Shown piece by piece: positions 9,668-20,989 of a stretch of DNA of 46,592 nt. The notes under the pieces were generated by a model, which did no database searches, was not told the DNA's origin, and worked only from the letters and a program-made list of their open reading frames with translations. Made by a program: the position numbers and the translations under genes. This DNA comes from Mesotaenium endlicherianum (lineage: Eukaryota; Streptophyta; Zygnematophyceae; Zygnematales; Mesotaeniaceae), in contig WELA01002258.1 in assembly GCA_009602735.1 (NCBI GenBank), forward strand, positions 672,568-719,159, in the 5' to 3' direction. Each line of letters starts with the position of its first letter. Position 1 is the first letter of the stretch.

Positions 9668-10171
9668 TGTTGACTGACCCCTCAGTCATGAGTCAGTTGA
9701 CCACTTGAAGTTGACTAAGTTGACTCTGCTGACGCTATAATATGTCATTCATTCAGTTGACCTAGAATTGCTTACTATGTGTTCACACTAGTACTAGCTT
9801 ATCTAGTTCCAACTAGACTAGTGTTTTTCGTTCACACTTGCAGGACCTAGTCAGTTGTCAAATCTGTCACCTGCTGACATATGTGTTGACTAGAAGTTGC
9901 CAAGTGCGTTGCATCCTAGCTAAGCATTCTAGCAGCAACTAGTCACACACACTAGCTAGCCAGAGCAGTCCAGCAGACATAAAAGATTACACAGCATGCT
10001 TATAATTCACTCTGCAAAATCAATATCATTTATGAAGAAAAGCTTCACCTTGTAATTCAAAGTCTGAAAGTCAAACTTTATCACTTTAAAAGATCCTCAT
10101 GTAAAGTTTATTTATACTTTACTTTCTACTAAAATCTGCCAGACTCTAGCCATGGCAGAGATTAATCAACA
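9668..10171 (+). repeat. 3' LTR of the copia element (504 bp)
   Basis: Same ends as the 5' LTR. It carries 7 extra bases that create GACCCCTCAGTC at 9676-9687, an exact copy of the internal sequence at 9646-9657. The LTR-borne ATG recurs at 10152 and here would run into flanking DNA and stop within about 14 codons. Confidence 0.97.
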
Positions 10172-10176
10172 ACCTT
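10172..10176. repeat. Target-site duplication, right copy (ACCTT)
   Basis: Exact repeat of 3580-3584 immediately after the 3' LTR. Confidence 0.95.
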
Positions 10177-10574
10177 CACACACAGCTGTAGGCTCGAGGG
10201 AGCTGGCTGTGCTGGAGGGTGCTGGTCTTTTAAGGGAGCCATTTCTGGGCTGCTAGGGACCCTTGCAGCTCTTGGAGGCCTTGGGCCCCATGGGCAAGTC
10301 TTGTCGGCTTGCATCATGCAATCGTAACGTGTTTTTACAAGTGATGGACTAAAAGACAATATACTGAAAGAGTCTAGAGTCTCGAGCAGGTCTAGAGTTT
10401 AGACCAGTATATAGACCATGCAGTATAGACCTATCACCTCCACGCTACATTGTCTCGATTTGACCACGTTTTGACTCTGATTTGACAAGCTTATACATAA
10501 GCCCACAAGCACTTATATAAGTAGTATGTACCAATGGTATGTGTTGACCAAAAAGTCTTTGAACTTCTACCAAT
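10177..10574. other. Intergenic, no feature seen
   Basis: Continues the pre-insertion locus that was split at 3579/10177. Mixed composition and several TCTAGA-like short repeats around 10,370-10,430. No supported reading frame. Confidence 0.5.
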
Positions 10575-10689
10575 GCAGCACTTCCAAAATTCTCGAAGCA
10601 CACCAAGGCCGGGAAACTCAACATCGAGCTGACTGGAATTCAGTCAAACCTGACATCATTGAATTGCTAGCCTCAGGAGCAGCTCAGGA

Positions 10690-11347
10690 TCGAGTGTGAT
10701 TGGACGTTTCCTCCAATACCATGACAGGACGTTTCATCCAGCTTCATCCAGTTTTATCCAGCTGCGATATAGTATATAAGGTTCTGTTGAAAGCTTCTAT
10801 TGGCACAGTCGACCCCTCGGCTACACAGGTTGTGCAGACTGATTTTGCGAAGGTAACAGCTGGCCAAAATATTTATGCCCGCAAGCGAGCTCTCTGAGGC
10901 ATTCACGACCCCGGTGAGACCTCAACGCCCCCGGTCATATACAGGTAAAAGCGCCATGTCATCGTCGCATTTTACAACCGCAACAGCTTGTTTGATGAGT
11001 TTCAAAAAGACGTATCGTGTTGTTGGTCTATCATACGTCAACAAAAGCGTCATTTATAGGAGAAATATGGGCAGTCTTACACATTAACATTGATAGTGTT
11101 CGCAATATGAGCCCAAGACTTTCTCTTCGTGCACGCTTAGCTGTAGGCCAATCGATGAGCTTCATTGCTTACAGTTCTTTTCATCTTTGGCAAGTACTGA
11201 AGGACGTCTGCATGACTGCAAGCAGCTTGAGGCAATATATGGCAGGGACAGTGTTGTTGTCCACGTTACTATATAACTTATCAGCTGACACGTGACGTTC
11301 TAATCGTATGGTGCTCTCAGTGCAGCAGTTTGAACACAAAAAAGAAG
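10690..11347 (+). promoter_or_regulatory. Conserved upstream region of secreted-protein gene A
   Basis: This stretch is retained in inverted orientation at 22,247-22,960. Shared blocks include GGACGTTTCCTCCA, TTTCATCCAG-type repeats, a TATATAAGG box (about 10,770 here) and GAGGCATTCACGAC. The TATA-like box lies nearly 600 bp before the ATG, so a long leader or an unseen 5' untranslated exon or intron is likely. No coding potential recognised. Confidence 0.5.
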
Positions 11348-12741
11348 ATGGCCTTGGCGAGTGGGAAAGTGGCTGCAAACCTTCTCTTCCTGCTTATTGC
11401 TGCAGGTAAATGACGCTATATTCTACACATATGAAAGAAATCCACAATATATAGTTTTAGGTGATTTAGAGTGATTGCTTGAGTGCATGGTTGTAGTACA
11501 CTAGTTTTCTCATTGTATATATGTAGCTCTTTGCGTTTCATTGATCGATGTATGAACTTATATGAATGGGTGCCAGAATGCAATAGTGATTCAACATGTC
11601 TGGGCTGAAGGAGGTTGTTTTTCTTTGGCATCTAAATACAGCTATTGTTGGTGTGAATACAGACGGATGAAGACACAAATTCAAAGTCTTCCCTCTATCC
11701 TACCCAGAGATGAGCTTACATGCTTGTATTGCTGTCGCCATCGTCACGTATGTCATTGGCAGGCGCACTTCATAAAGCTCTAGCAAAGAGTAGCACAGAG
11801 GAATGCAAGGATGTCGCCGGTACTTGCCTTACGGGCCACAACTGTACAGGTATACATAATACATTTTCTAGGGTGCAGTAATAAATTTTAAAAGAATTGC
11901 AGCTCATTAATGCAATGTCTTGGCCATTTACAGAAGTAAATATGTGCATGTGGAAAGTGGAAATTTTAAATGCACGCAGTATTATTATCATAACAAAAAA
12001 AATGTGTGCATGTGCCCAGCCATGTATTTGACTGCATAAACATTTGTTGTTTGAGCACTACATGTGCTCATGTGAAAGGTATCTATCTGAACTCATATAC
12101 AGATATCTCCACCTGTCCCTATTCACGCCTGATTGATCCTTTTTCGTATCTAAGTACTGGTAGACTTCAGCTGCACGATCTGCACTGCTATATATGAACC
12201 AAGGCCGGATACATTTGTTAAACATATCATATGCACAGTGATAAGGAGTCGGGACATTACGCTAAGTCAATCTGGCCCTCATTCTCTTCCGTTAATTTTG
12301 TGAATCTGAACAGGCAAGACACCCGTGCTCAAGATGTGCACCTCCCGCACTCCCATAAACACTAAGCTTATGAGTCGCACGGCGGGCACTCCAAAGAAGA
12401 AGGAAGCCAAGAAGGAAGCCAAGCGGGTCGAAGTCCAAGAAGTGAAGAGCGCCCTGGCTGCTGCTCGCAGCTTGACCCCACGAGATAGATGTTACTCGTA
12501 CTCTGTCTCTGTCTACCTGAGCTCCGGCAGATACCTTTGGTTCTCTCGCTTGCGACTTCTTCCCAACTATTACGCAGCCACATATGACGTTCTCGATCAG
12601 AACTACTACGGGGAAGATGTGGACATCACCACAGCCACTTTTTACATTACACGAAGGTCTTTTAGTTGTTATATTTACAAAGCGAAATCAAGCCGCAGTG
12701 GGAGCAGATTCACTCTTTCGGGAACTTATTGCTGCTACTAA
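11348..12741 (+). CDS. Small secreted Tyr/Cys-rich protein of unknown family, copy A (190 aa, 3 exons)
   Basis: Exons 11348-11405, 11763-11849 and 12314-12741 join through GT-AG introns, both in phase 1, to a 190-residue protein. Exon 1 encodes a typical signal peptide (basic MALASGKVAA start, then a Leu-rich core ending IAAG). The mature part has four N-terminal cysteines around an NCT glycosylation-like site, a Lys-rich stretch (residues ~70-80), then a domain of about 90 residues unusually rich in Tyr and other aromatics, ending GTYCCY. I know no family with this pattern. Support for the model: the inverted copy at 20990-22246 has the same exon lengths (58 and 87, last exon differing by 12), the same phases and conserved splice sites, and exons are better conserved than introns. 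Likely extracellular or vacuolar; function unknown. A cell-wall or defence-type role would be speculation. Confidence 0.82.
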
Positions 12742-13600
12742 GGAGTCAGGAAAAGTTGCTTGCGTGCCAGTTGAGATATTGGCCACGTAGTAGGACCAAG
12801 CTCACTCTTTTTGTATAGGAGCTTCATCCCGCCGATAAGGTGTTATATCAAAGTTGCTTGGCTGCAACTACAGAATCCAGATCTGGCTAAGTCTAGTCTA
12901 GCGTATATACATATATTTCAATATCATGTGCATCACCATTTCTGGAAAGATCAATAATATGTTTTAGATTTTGATGATTGCCTCCAGCCCCCCTCCACTC
13001 TATATGCTGCAGCCTGCTATATACTCACATCACAGCAAGTTCTTGAGGACCCAGCATGCCTCGACTCTGTATGTTCTGATTCGTAGGCGACGTGCCTACT
13101 CAGCCTTTGCGGGAGTTGGGAGCACAGAAGTTGGATTATTTTCACGCAGCTGAGCTTCATATGCCTTGTAAGTTGTTCAGCACCAGTCAAGAGTCAGCCC
13201 CATAGAGCCTTGATTTGAAATAAATTATGCACGTGTGGTACATATGATTGACAGTCGACTTGCCATCCTCACATCAGACTGCAACTAAAGGATAGAGCAC
13301 GCACATGTACCTGCGAGCTTCCTGCCAACTTATCCTCGAATGATTTTTCACACCTTGAGATGAGAACCTGATGTAAGGTTGTAACGAGTGAGACAGCACT
13401 ACTACTTACTGTACAGGAGCAGGAGAGCGGCGGCAGCTTGATGGTTCTGCCCGCAAAAGTATGGTTTCGCTGAAATTTGGAATACAACGGTGCAGCCAAC
13501 TTGATACGATGAGTCTTACGACAACGTCACCACAAAGTGGTAATCAAAGCAACCCAATAAAAGCAAAGCTAGAGTTCCCAACGCCCGATAACCGCATACG
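12742..13600. other. 3' flank of gene A, no further gene
   Basis: The first 330 bp and a block at 13,457-13,560 are shared with the other arm; 13,073-13,458 is unique to this arm. Short frames on either strand have no supporting features. Confidence 0.5.
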
Positions 13601-13638
13601 CTTTCAAAAGTGACTCGACTCAAGCCAAAGGGTACTTC

Positions 13639-13675
13639 ACTAGTGAAGTCAACTGACGGTTGACCTCTGACTTCA
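13639..13675. repeat. Short perfect inverted repeat AGTGAAGTCA / TGACTTCACT
   Basis: Ten-base arms separated by about 15 bases that also contain GTCAACTGACGGTTGAC, itself partly self-complementary. It lies inside the segment unique to the left arm and may mark an insertion end. Confidence 0.55.
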
Positions 13676-13724
13676 CTCCAGGAACACCTTGCCCACGCAA
13701 TCGAGCGCCACAAGGCACTTTGGA

Positions 13725-13805
13725 CCAGAGCAGCCACACGACCACCCGCGTCCCCTCGTGCCTTCGTCCCCTCGTCCCCACGTGCCCTTGTGCCTTTGTG
13801 CCAAA
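13725..13805. repeat. Imperfect short tandem repeat, CCCTCGTGCCTT type
   Basis: Successive 9-12 bp units of the pattern CCCCTCGT / CCCACGTG / CCCTTGTG / CCTTTGTG. The reverse strand gives an apparent Thr/Arg/Gly repeat frame that is not a gene. Confidence 0.7.
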
Positions 13806-14147
13806 AGCAAACTACAGAAGAGTGAGCGCAGTACTCTTGTCGCATGCGGACAGTGGTGCATGTGCTTGCCCTTGAGGCTCGCACACGTCTGCGTACGTGG
13901 CTGGCCTGGCTACGCCATTTCTGCACAGGTGGAAGTCTCTGAGCCTGCAAGTGAAACTTCTTCCATACCTGCACTTGTGCAGAAGGCCCGGGCATGCGCA
14001 TGATGCAAGCGCAGCAACGAGGAGGTGGGATGGAGAGAGGCAGGAGAGAGGGAAGGAGGAGAATGAGGGGGGAGGGGGGANAGGAAGAAAAGAGTAAGAG
14101 ATAGCCTGAAAGTGCGACACTCTCATATATACACCAAACCACAGGCA

Positions 14148-14240
14148 CACACACACACACACACACACGCACGCTCGCGCACACGCGTGTCAACGCGCAC
14201 ACACGCAAGGGCATATAACACAAAGACACACATACACACT
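14148..14240. repeat. CA-rich microsatellite in the left arm
   Basis: A near-perfect (AC)n run followed by interrupted CACACG and CATACACAC units. The homologous TG-rich tract is at about 20,452-20,560 in the other arm. Frames across it encode Thr-His repeats and are spurious. Confidence 0.9.
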
Positions 14241-14312
14241 CATACCCATGCACAGGAGGGGGAGGGTATACTTCCCAAGGAAGGAGTCAGGTGCCCCCAA
14301 GCTGCATCCAGG

Positions 14313-16880
14313 TGTCAGTTTCTCGGGGGGCAGCTCGTACCGTCTTCGGTGCCGGCCACACACGGGGCCCGGGACACAGCTCGCCATTCAGCGTCTGCGC
14401 AGGTGTCAAATCAGGGGTGCCGCTAGAATGTAAGCATATCTGCACACATTTATGTCCGTTGCACAAAGGGCAACGTAAGGGGAACACCAGAGGTGCCAGA
14501 AGGAAAAGCGAGCATATTGCATGCTTGAAGAGGGCGCCAGACGTGACTGAATTGCGCGGATGAGATCGCGTGTGGTGTTGCAACCCGGCGGCAGGCTCTG
14601 TGTCTTTCCTGACCGGCATTAACCAGCACCAGCGTTGACTAGGTCAACTTCTTACACGACACTCGGACGCGCGCTCGGCCCGGCGCCAAAGCACGCGCAC
14701 ACTTGTTAACAGACGCACATGGGTGCGCGCATGCACGCCCAAATGAACGCCTGTAGAAAAGTAGAGTAGTAGGCCAATCACAGCAGGCGCCACGAGAGCG
14801 TCACATCAGACCACCCGTGCACCCACTCGCCCCCCCCACCCGTTTACTGTCTCCCACAGACAAGAATGAGCGTAGTAAGCTTGGGCAGAGCCGCGGGGAA
14901 GGATGAGGGGCGGGGGCGGAGGCTGTGGGCTGGGGGCGGGGGAGAGGGGAGAAGCAACGTAGAGAGTTTTGGAGATTTACGGGTGGAGGAAATTGAGGGA
15001 CGCCTCAGGGTGGCAGTCTACACTCGCCAAGTGGCCCTCGTGGAGGTGGCCCGGCGTCCGCAGGTAGGGATTGCGCACCTGCGCGCTCTGTCCTCAACCA
15101 GCAGCAGGCCAGGAATGGTGGCGGGGTGCACTGAAAGAATACGAGCCCTAATTGGGCGAAATAGAAAATGGCACTTTCCTTCACTTAGAAAGTGGAGCTT
15201 GCCATGTGCTCTAATGAATGTACACAAATATGTACGGAATTGTGGCATGTTGCCATTTCATGCCATTTGAGGACAATGGTGGTGTATCCATTCACTTGAC
15301 AAATGGCTTCATGCAATTCATGACTGAAAATGGTCATGCGTCACCTGTGAGACCTTTATTGAAATAATAAATTTCAATATTACAATCAGGAACTTGAGGG
15401 CGAGAATTGCCTCTAGGGCCTCGCACTACTATTGCTCCACTGCTATTGCTGCTTTACATCACTAACACTGCACAACACATTACTGGATTTAGCCACCTAC
15501 ACACTATCAACTCCTTAAATTTGGCACTAAAATTACGGTCTAACCACACATCCTATAGGCTGCCTATACATAATACTCAGTGCCATACATATTCTAGGAA
15601 ATAAAGTCTGCTGTTCTACAACTAGAGTATAATTGCATGTTTCGGAAACCCCGCCCACCACATGAAAGCAGTCACTTAAGACTAAATGGCTGCCCAAACT
15701 ATCACAACTGTCACATCTCCCCTCACACACACATACGTAAACCTCCCCACACAAATGCAACCCTCCCATACAAAACACCTACTCAAGAGTGGAACAAAGG
15801 GAAGGAAGCTGGAAAGGGATGCTTATAAGCAATAGTCACTAACTCCTGGCAATGGCGGACATTGGCACGTTTGACATAGGTTGGTAGCTCTGAATCACCC
15901 ATGAGAAGTGGTAGGTTTTGGGCTAAGGTGACCGTCTTGAAAGGAGAAAGAATCACTTTGATAATTAGAAGCAGCCCGAGTGCTTGATTTGTCAACCACC
16001 TCGGAAATAACCTGACTTGAACATCTTTCTCTGCTCGTAACTAGTGCCAGGATCATATCTAAGAAGGGCAGCTGTGAAAGGGTGAAGGAGAAGGGACTTA
16101 TGACAATCTCCTTGCTTTTTCCGTTCCATGCCCTCAGCCTTCCCCTGTCGCCCCCCCTCACTGCCCCTCCTTTTGCCCCTTTGCCCTCCTCTAGATAGCA
16201 GACAAGATCATGTGACAAAATCCAATTACGCTTGCACTCACTCACACCCACGAACTCTAGCGTCGGGACTAACGTACGGGAAACATCGATAACATTTTTC
16301 AATTTAAACGTCTTGTCACGCCTGCAGGTCTCTTTTTCGAGGTAAGGTGCACTCTTGATTGCCAAAAAAATCTATTGGACCCTGTTGTCTACCTCTTTAT
16401 TTCTCACGTCCCTTTCCTCATGTCACTCCGACTTCAAGCAAAATATCAAAGAATAGTAGCTACAAAAAAAGACACGAAAATAAGGGCAAAAGAAGCTAGG
16501 AGGGGGAAAGAAGAGGGACTCACAAACTCAGTTGCTTACATCGCCGCACCTTCGCTTTGCAAGTTTGCAGTTATTCCTGTGCAGCCCTTGTACTTCCCTT
16601 GTACTGTCCGTGCTATATCTAGGTGTACGAGCTCGCAAAGGAGCAGCAATGAAATAATTTTTGACGTCTGACGTCTGTAAGTGAGGGCAATTGTGAATGG
16701 GGTGCACGCCAAGTTTGAACAAGGTTCATACGTTTGTCAAGACTCGAGAGCGAGAGCCCCAAATCCAAGCCCTTGAGCCCAGTGCTTGTCCACGACTATT
16801 AAGGCCCGGTTTACAGCAAATCGAACGCAAACAGATTGATTGGAAAGTACGACGCTGTACCTGGAGGTACATTTTCAAAT
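14313..16880. other. Intergenic spacer between the duplicated arms, no supported gene
   Basis: GC-rich to 15.1 kb, more balanced after that. Frames at 14866-15270 (+, 134 codons) and 15895-16365 (-, 156 codons) are the longest and look mixed in composition; neither has a motif, neighbour or splice evidence I can use. Homopolymer and purine-rich stretches are common, with one undetermined base at 14,082 just to the left. Confidence 0.45.
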
Positions 16881-18059
16881 TGAGAGCGACGACGGAGCAC
16901 TTACGACGGGAGCTGCAGGCGCCGACATCGACGCTCCTCCAAACCCGACGCGCATTGCACTGATACCTGTCAGCAGCGTCAGAGCAGGCGGTAGCGCAGC
17001 CCTTGCGCGCACGCCCAGCACTGACACCTGGCAGCCCCAGCGCTTGCCTCATGGCGCAGCAGCAGCTCTGCAGCCACGCGCACATCTGCATGACGACGGA
17101 GCGTCGACGGGAGCTGTGGGCGCCGCACAGCGACGTGTCTGCAGCCTCAGTGCACCCCGCGCTGACACCTGTCAGCAGTGACAGGGCATGCGCCAACATG
17201 CTGACGGATGGCAGGCCCCAGGCCTGCGCAGCTCTGTCAGCCCACGCTGCACACGGCCCCGTTGTCAGGTCGACACAGCCGCCATGCGCACGTCCGCACG
17301 ACGACGGAGCGCTCACGACGAGGGCCGCACACGCCAACAGCCATGCGTCTGCACACTCCGAGCGCCCCGCGCTGACACCAGTAAGCAGCGACCGGGCGTA
17401 CCCTAAGAGGCTGACAGGTGGCAGGCCCCAAGCCTGTGCAGCCCTGGCAGCCGACTCCGCGAGCGGACCCACCGACGGGCTCACGCAGCAGCCTGTGCAG
17501 GCAGCGCACACGCTGACGCACGCGCTACTTGCATACACTGTCCTGCTGTCACCAGCAGGGCTGCCCCTCGCTAAAACAGTGACAGGTGGCGACCTGACGC
17601 GGAGCCACCCAGCCACCTCGACTGCAGCGTCAGCAGCCGTGCGTGCTGCAGCCACTCAGACGCGAGCAGCGCTGCGCACGAGCGAGCCGAGACGAGGCAG
17701 CCGCTCGCTGCTGGCTGCTGCTGGCAGCAGGTTCCCGCAGCTGCTGCCACGTGTCGCGCACGCAGCTTCCCCAGCGCCAACTTTTGATAGCAGTAGGGCC
17801 GGGCGCACGTGCTCACCGGGCCAGCATTGCAGGCTTTGCTGCGCGCAACCGACAGCAGCACGATCGGCTTAGCCCCCGCAGCAGCTGCGCACAGCAGCTG
17901 CGCACACGCACCGCCACACGGCACGCACGCACAGCCTGGCACGGCTGGATGCGTACGGACGGGCAAGGCCGGCACTCACGCGTCGGCAGCAGCGTCCCGA
18001 AGTGCGCTGTGCGGCCCGATTTTTGACCGCCGTCTTGACAGAGCGCACAGGTCCGCAAA

Positions 18060-18083
18060 CAGCCAGGGCTTAAACCCTGGCTG
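18060..18083. repeat. Palindrome CAGCCAGGG / CCCTGGCTG, first copy
   Basis: Nine-base perfect inverted arms around CTTAAA. The equivalent place in the second large repeat unit has arms CAACCAGGG / CCCTGGTTG. Confidence 0.8.
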
Positions 18084-19007
18084 CGCGCAAAACCCTGGCG
18101 CATCTGACGTGTGCGCCAACGCATCCGCGACAAGCGCACGCGCCGTGGTGAGCACGCTCTGTACTTCGTCCGAGGCAGGAGGCACCCGCGGGACCGACAG
18201 ACCGGGAACCCAGGACAATCGCGCCACCAGCGCCTCGGTGGCGCCACTTGGCGACCTGGCAGGAGCCCCAGCGTCGTGCATGGCAGCGCTGTCAACACAC
18301 GTACAGACGCCGGCGGGAGCATGACTCTGCGAGAGACATGCTCAGAGGAGCGCGACGCCATCTCCACTACCCCAACGACTAGACGACAAAGCGCCGCTGA
18401 CAGCACGTAGCCATCTCGCGACAGCGCAGCGTCACTTGGGCGCAGTCACAGCGCTGCAGCCGAGCGCACGTCTGCCCCACGATGGAGCGTCCACGACTGG
18501 AGCTCCAGGCGCCAACGACGACGCACCTGCAGGCTCTGCGCGTCCCGCGCTGCCACCTGTCAGCAGCGACAGAATGCGCCCTGACAGGCCGACAGGTGGC
18601 AGGCCTCAGGCCTGCGTAGCCCCGACAGTCGATGCTGCGAGCAGGCACTGACGGGGCCGCGCAGCGGCCAGCACAGCCAGCGCAGACGCCGACACACGCG
18701 CCCCTGGCCTGTGCTGTCCTGCTGATGCCAGCAGGGCTGCCCACCGACTGGGCGGAGACAGGTGGCGGAGGAGCGCGTCGACAGCGCCGCTCCAGCATGC
18801 GCAGCTTGTCAGCACCACAGCGTCCGCAGCATCTGGGCACAGCACCTGCGTGCACACGTCGACACGTGTGACGCGCGCACGCCCCGGCACAGGCAGATGC
18901 GATCTGGGGGTCGCGGCCGACATTCACGCGCAAGGGAGGGCATCCCCGATTGCGCTGTGCGACCCGATCGCCGGCCAGAGCTTCGACGACGCACTCACGG
19001 CTGCGCA

Positions 19008-19030
19008 CAACCAGGGCTTAACCCTGGTTG
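19008..19030. repeat. Palindrome CAACCAGGG / CCCTGGTTG, second copy
   Basis: Counterpart of 18060-18083. Both arms changed at the matching position (G to A on the left, C to T on the right), so pairing is retained. Confidence 0.8.
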
Positions 19031-19440
19031 CGCACAAAACCCTAGCGCACGCGCAATTTGCGCTGCCGGGGTTGCGATCAGCGCACGCACCAAGGGGGGG
19101 GCGCCACAAGCTTCGCCCGGGCCAGCCGCACTCCAGGCCACCGACAGGTTGGCGTTACGACCCGTCCGCCCCAGGAGCTACCTGGGGGCGCCGCTTGGCA
19201 GCCCCGCAGCAGCCCCGGACGCTACGCACGTCATCTCGTTGGCATTGCACCGCATGCCGGGACTCTCCTTCGACGATCTTGGCGTGACGTTGGAGACGAC
19301 GCGGCCGGCAGCCCAGCTGCTGCTACAGCCATGCAGTTCCAGTCTACGCACCGCTGCCGGCAGGCCAGCGTCCGATGTCGCCGCCGCAGTGCTCTCCGCG
19401 CCCCGCGCGACCTCCGCACGAGCGCAGGATGATCAGCTAT

Positions 19441-20388
19441 TCTAACGCCGCGTTTCTGGATAACGCGCACGGAATTGTCCCCGTCTTTCGTCCTCGTCCT
19501 CGTCCATTATCCCGGTTGAGGGCCGACAATGTTGTGGCGGCCGTATCATTGCGTGCACATAATTGCGAGGCGGCCTTATACTGTCTATTGGGTTGCAGCA
19601 GCATTCTAAGATGACTGTAGCCGTAGCTATAATCTCTCCTCATATGTCAGTACTCTACTTAGGGATCACTTACCTTGCAACACCGCATGCAGGTTAGCAT
19701 TAATGCCATATTTTAGATGTCTTTACTTCCACTCAATCACTATATGAATTTTGTGGCCCTACTGTGCTAAGAATTTCTTGAGATATTCAACAACTTTCTT
19801 TGATGAGTCGTTTTTTATTCCGTCTGTTCTTCACATGCGCAGCATACTGTGCCACTTGATTGGCGTGATGGTTGGGCTTTGATGTCTTTGCGTATACACT
19901 CTCAGTGAATTCGGCCTTTTGAAAGTCAAGTGCAACGACTTGATACGTGTATCGAGAAGTGTTTAGCCACACGACTATGTTGTGTTTAGGTTGTGCATTT
20001 ACGATGATTTGGCTTGTTTCCTAGACCATGTTAATGCTGAGGTATAAAATGCTTGCAATAGACATGGTATATTAAGCCACAAAATATGTGAATGTATATG
20101 CCATGTGCATTATGAGAGCGCTCTGAAAATTGCAAAATCACAATTTACATCAATTTTGCCTTGTTGTTCATGTCAACTTAGTGAAGCTGAGGGGATGATA
20201 ATGTTCTTATGCACACTTCGTGCGAATGTGAATGTCTCTCAAGTATACTTCAGCTCAGCGGCTCTAACTTGCACATGGTGATGTAAGGCCCTATTTCTTG
20301 CTACATGCAAAATAATATGAGGTCAACCTTTTATATGGGAAAAACATCACATGAGCATTGGCAGACTGGATTTACATGCTGGCTCTTA
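19441..20388. other. Intergenic, AT-richer, no feature seen
   Basis: Composition drops sharply in GC after 19.6 kb. No reading frame with support on either strand. Confidence 0.5.
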
Positions 20389-20451
20389 CATGGATGCAGT
20401 ATGGGGGCACCTGACTCTTTCCTTGAGAAGTGTACACTCCCCCTTCTGTGC

Positions 20452-20560
20452 ATGCGTATGAGTGTGTATGTGTGTCTTTGTGTTGTATGCCCATGCGCGT
20501 GTGCGTGTTGACACGTGTGCCTGCCCGTGTGTGTGTGTATATGTGTGTGTGTGTGTATTG
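20452..20560. repeat. TG-rich microsatellite in the right arm
   Basis: Interrupted (TG)n tract, homologous in position and flanks to the CA tract at 14,148-14,240. Confidence 0.88.
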
Positions 20561-20989
20561 GGTTTAGTTTGGTTGCCACTGAACAACGCAAGGAGCATGG
20601 TGAAGCTGCTGTGAGACTCATCACACCAAGTTGGCTGGACAATTGAATCCCAGATTTCAGCAAAACCATGGTTGAGGCTTGCAGGGTCCTCAAGAGCTTG
20701 CTGTGATCTGAGAACGTGGCAGGCTGCAAGCATCAAGATGGGGGGGGGGCTGGAGGTTATCATAAAAAATCATAATGTTTAATTTCTTCTTCCAGCATTG
20801 GCGATGTACATAATCTTGAAATTCATGTATATGTTAGACTAGATTTTTCCAGATCTGGATTCTGAAATTGCATCAAATCAATTTTGATTTGACTCCTTAT
20901 TAGCGGCATGAAGCTCCTATGAAAAGGGTGAGCTTGGTCCCACTACGGCCGAGACCTCAACTAGGACACGAGCAACTGTTTCCGACACC

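Larger units (their letters stand above)
3585..10171 (+). mobile_element. Complete Ty1/copia LTR retrotransposon, 6,587 bp, recent insertion
   Basis: Seen directly: two LTRs (3585-4081 and 9668-10171) with perfect 6-bp inverted ends TGTTGA/TCAACA, flanking 5-bp duplication ACCTT, a primer-binding site against initiator tRNA-Met at 4082, a polypurine tract at 9659-9667, and one uninterrupted gag-pol frame. Domain order is Gag, zinc knuckle, protease, integrase, reverse transcriptase, RNase H; integrase before RT identifies Ty1/copia. The LTRs differ by one substitution and one 7-bp indel over about 500 bp, so the insertion is young and probably still competent. Unusual points are the start codon inside the LTR, a C-terminal extension after RNase H, and about 950 bp between pol and the 3' LTR that carries an antisense ORF. 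Confidence 0.97.
10575..14312 (+). repeat. Left arm of a large diverged inverted duplication
   Basis: Reading 23,060 to 20,389 on the minus strand reproduces this arm in order: an upstream region (about 10,575-11,347), all three exons and both introns of a small gene, its 3' flank to about 13,070, a block at 13,457-13,560, and a block with a CA microsatellite at about 14,130-14,312. This arm has two extra segments absent from the other, about 13,073-13,458 and 13,562-14,130. Exons match clearly better than introns. It is a genic segmental duplication rather than a transposon terminal repeat. Confidence 0.88.
16885..19440. repeat. GC-rich hierarchical tandem repeat block
   Basis: A unit of about 205 bp beginning GACGACGGAGC recurs at 16889, 17093 and 17299, with a further copy at 18478. 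Each contains GCTGACACCTGTCAGCAG-type and GGCAGGCCCCAGGCCTG-type blocks. On top of this, sequence from about 17,300-18,110 is repeated at about 18,480-19,060: CTGTCCTGCTG...CCAGCAGGGCTGCCC at 17549 and 18714, a GCGCTGTGCG-CCCGAT block near 18,005 and 18,955, and a palindrome near 18,060 and 19,008. Every long frame in all six frames here is a translation of this repeat (for example a recurring RAAQAWGLP motif on the minus strand). I see no gene. Confidence 0.75.

Noticed and set aside
13516..14253. 245-codon minus-strand frame with apparent Cys-Val repeats
   Set aside because: Its repeats come from the CA microsatellite and it spans an undetermined base.
15895..16365. 156-codon minus-strand frame
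   Set aside because: Composition is not absurd, but there is no motif, conservation or splice context. Left as unsupported.
16726..17655. Long minus-strand frame (309 codons) and the overlapping plus-strand frame 17003-17872 (289 codons)
   Set aside because: Both are translations of the GC-rich 205-bp repeat, open in many frames, with the same short motifs recurring every repeat unit and no recognised domain.
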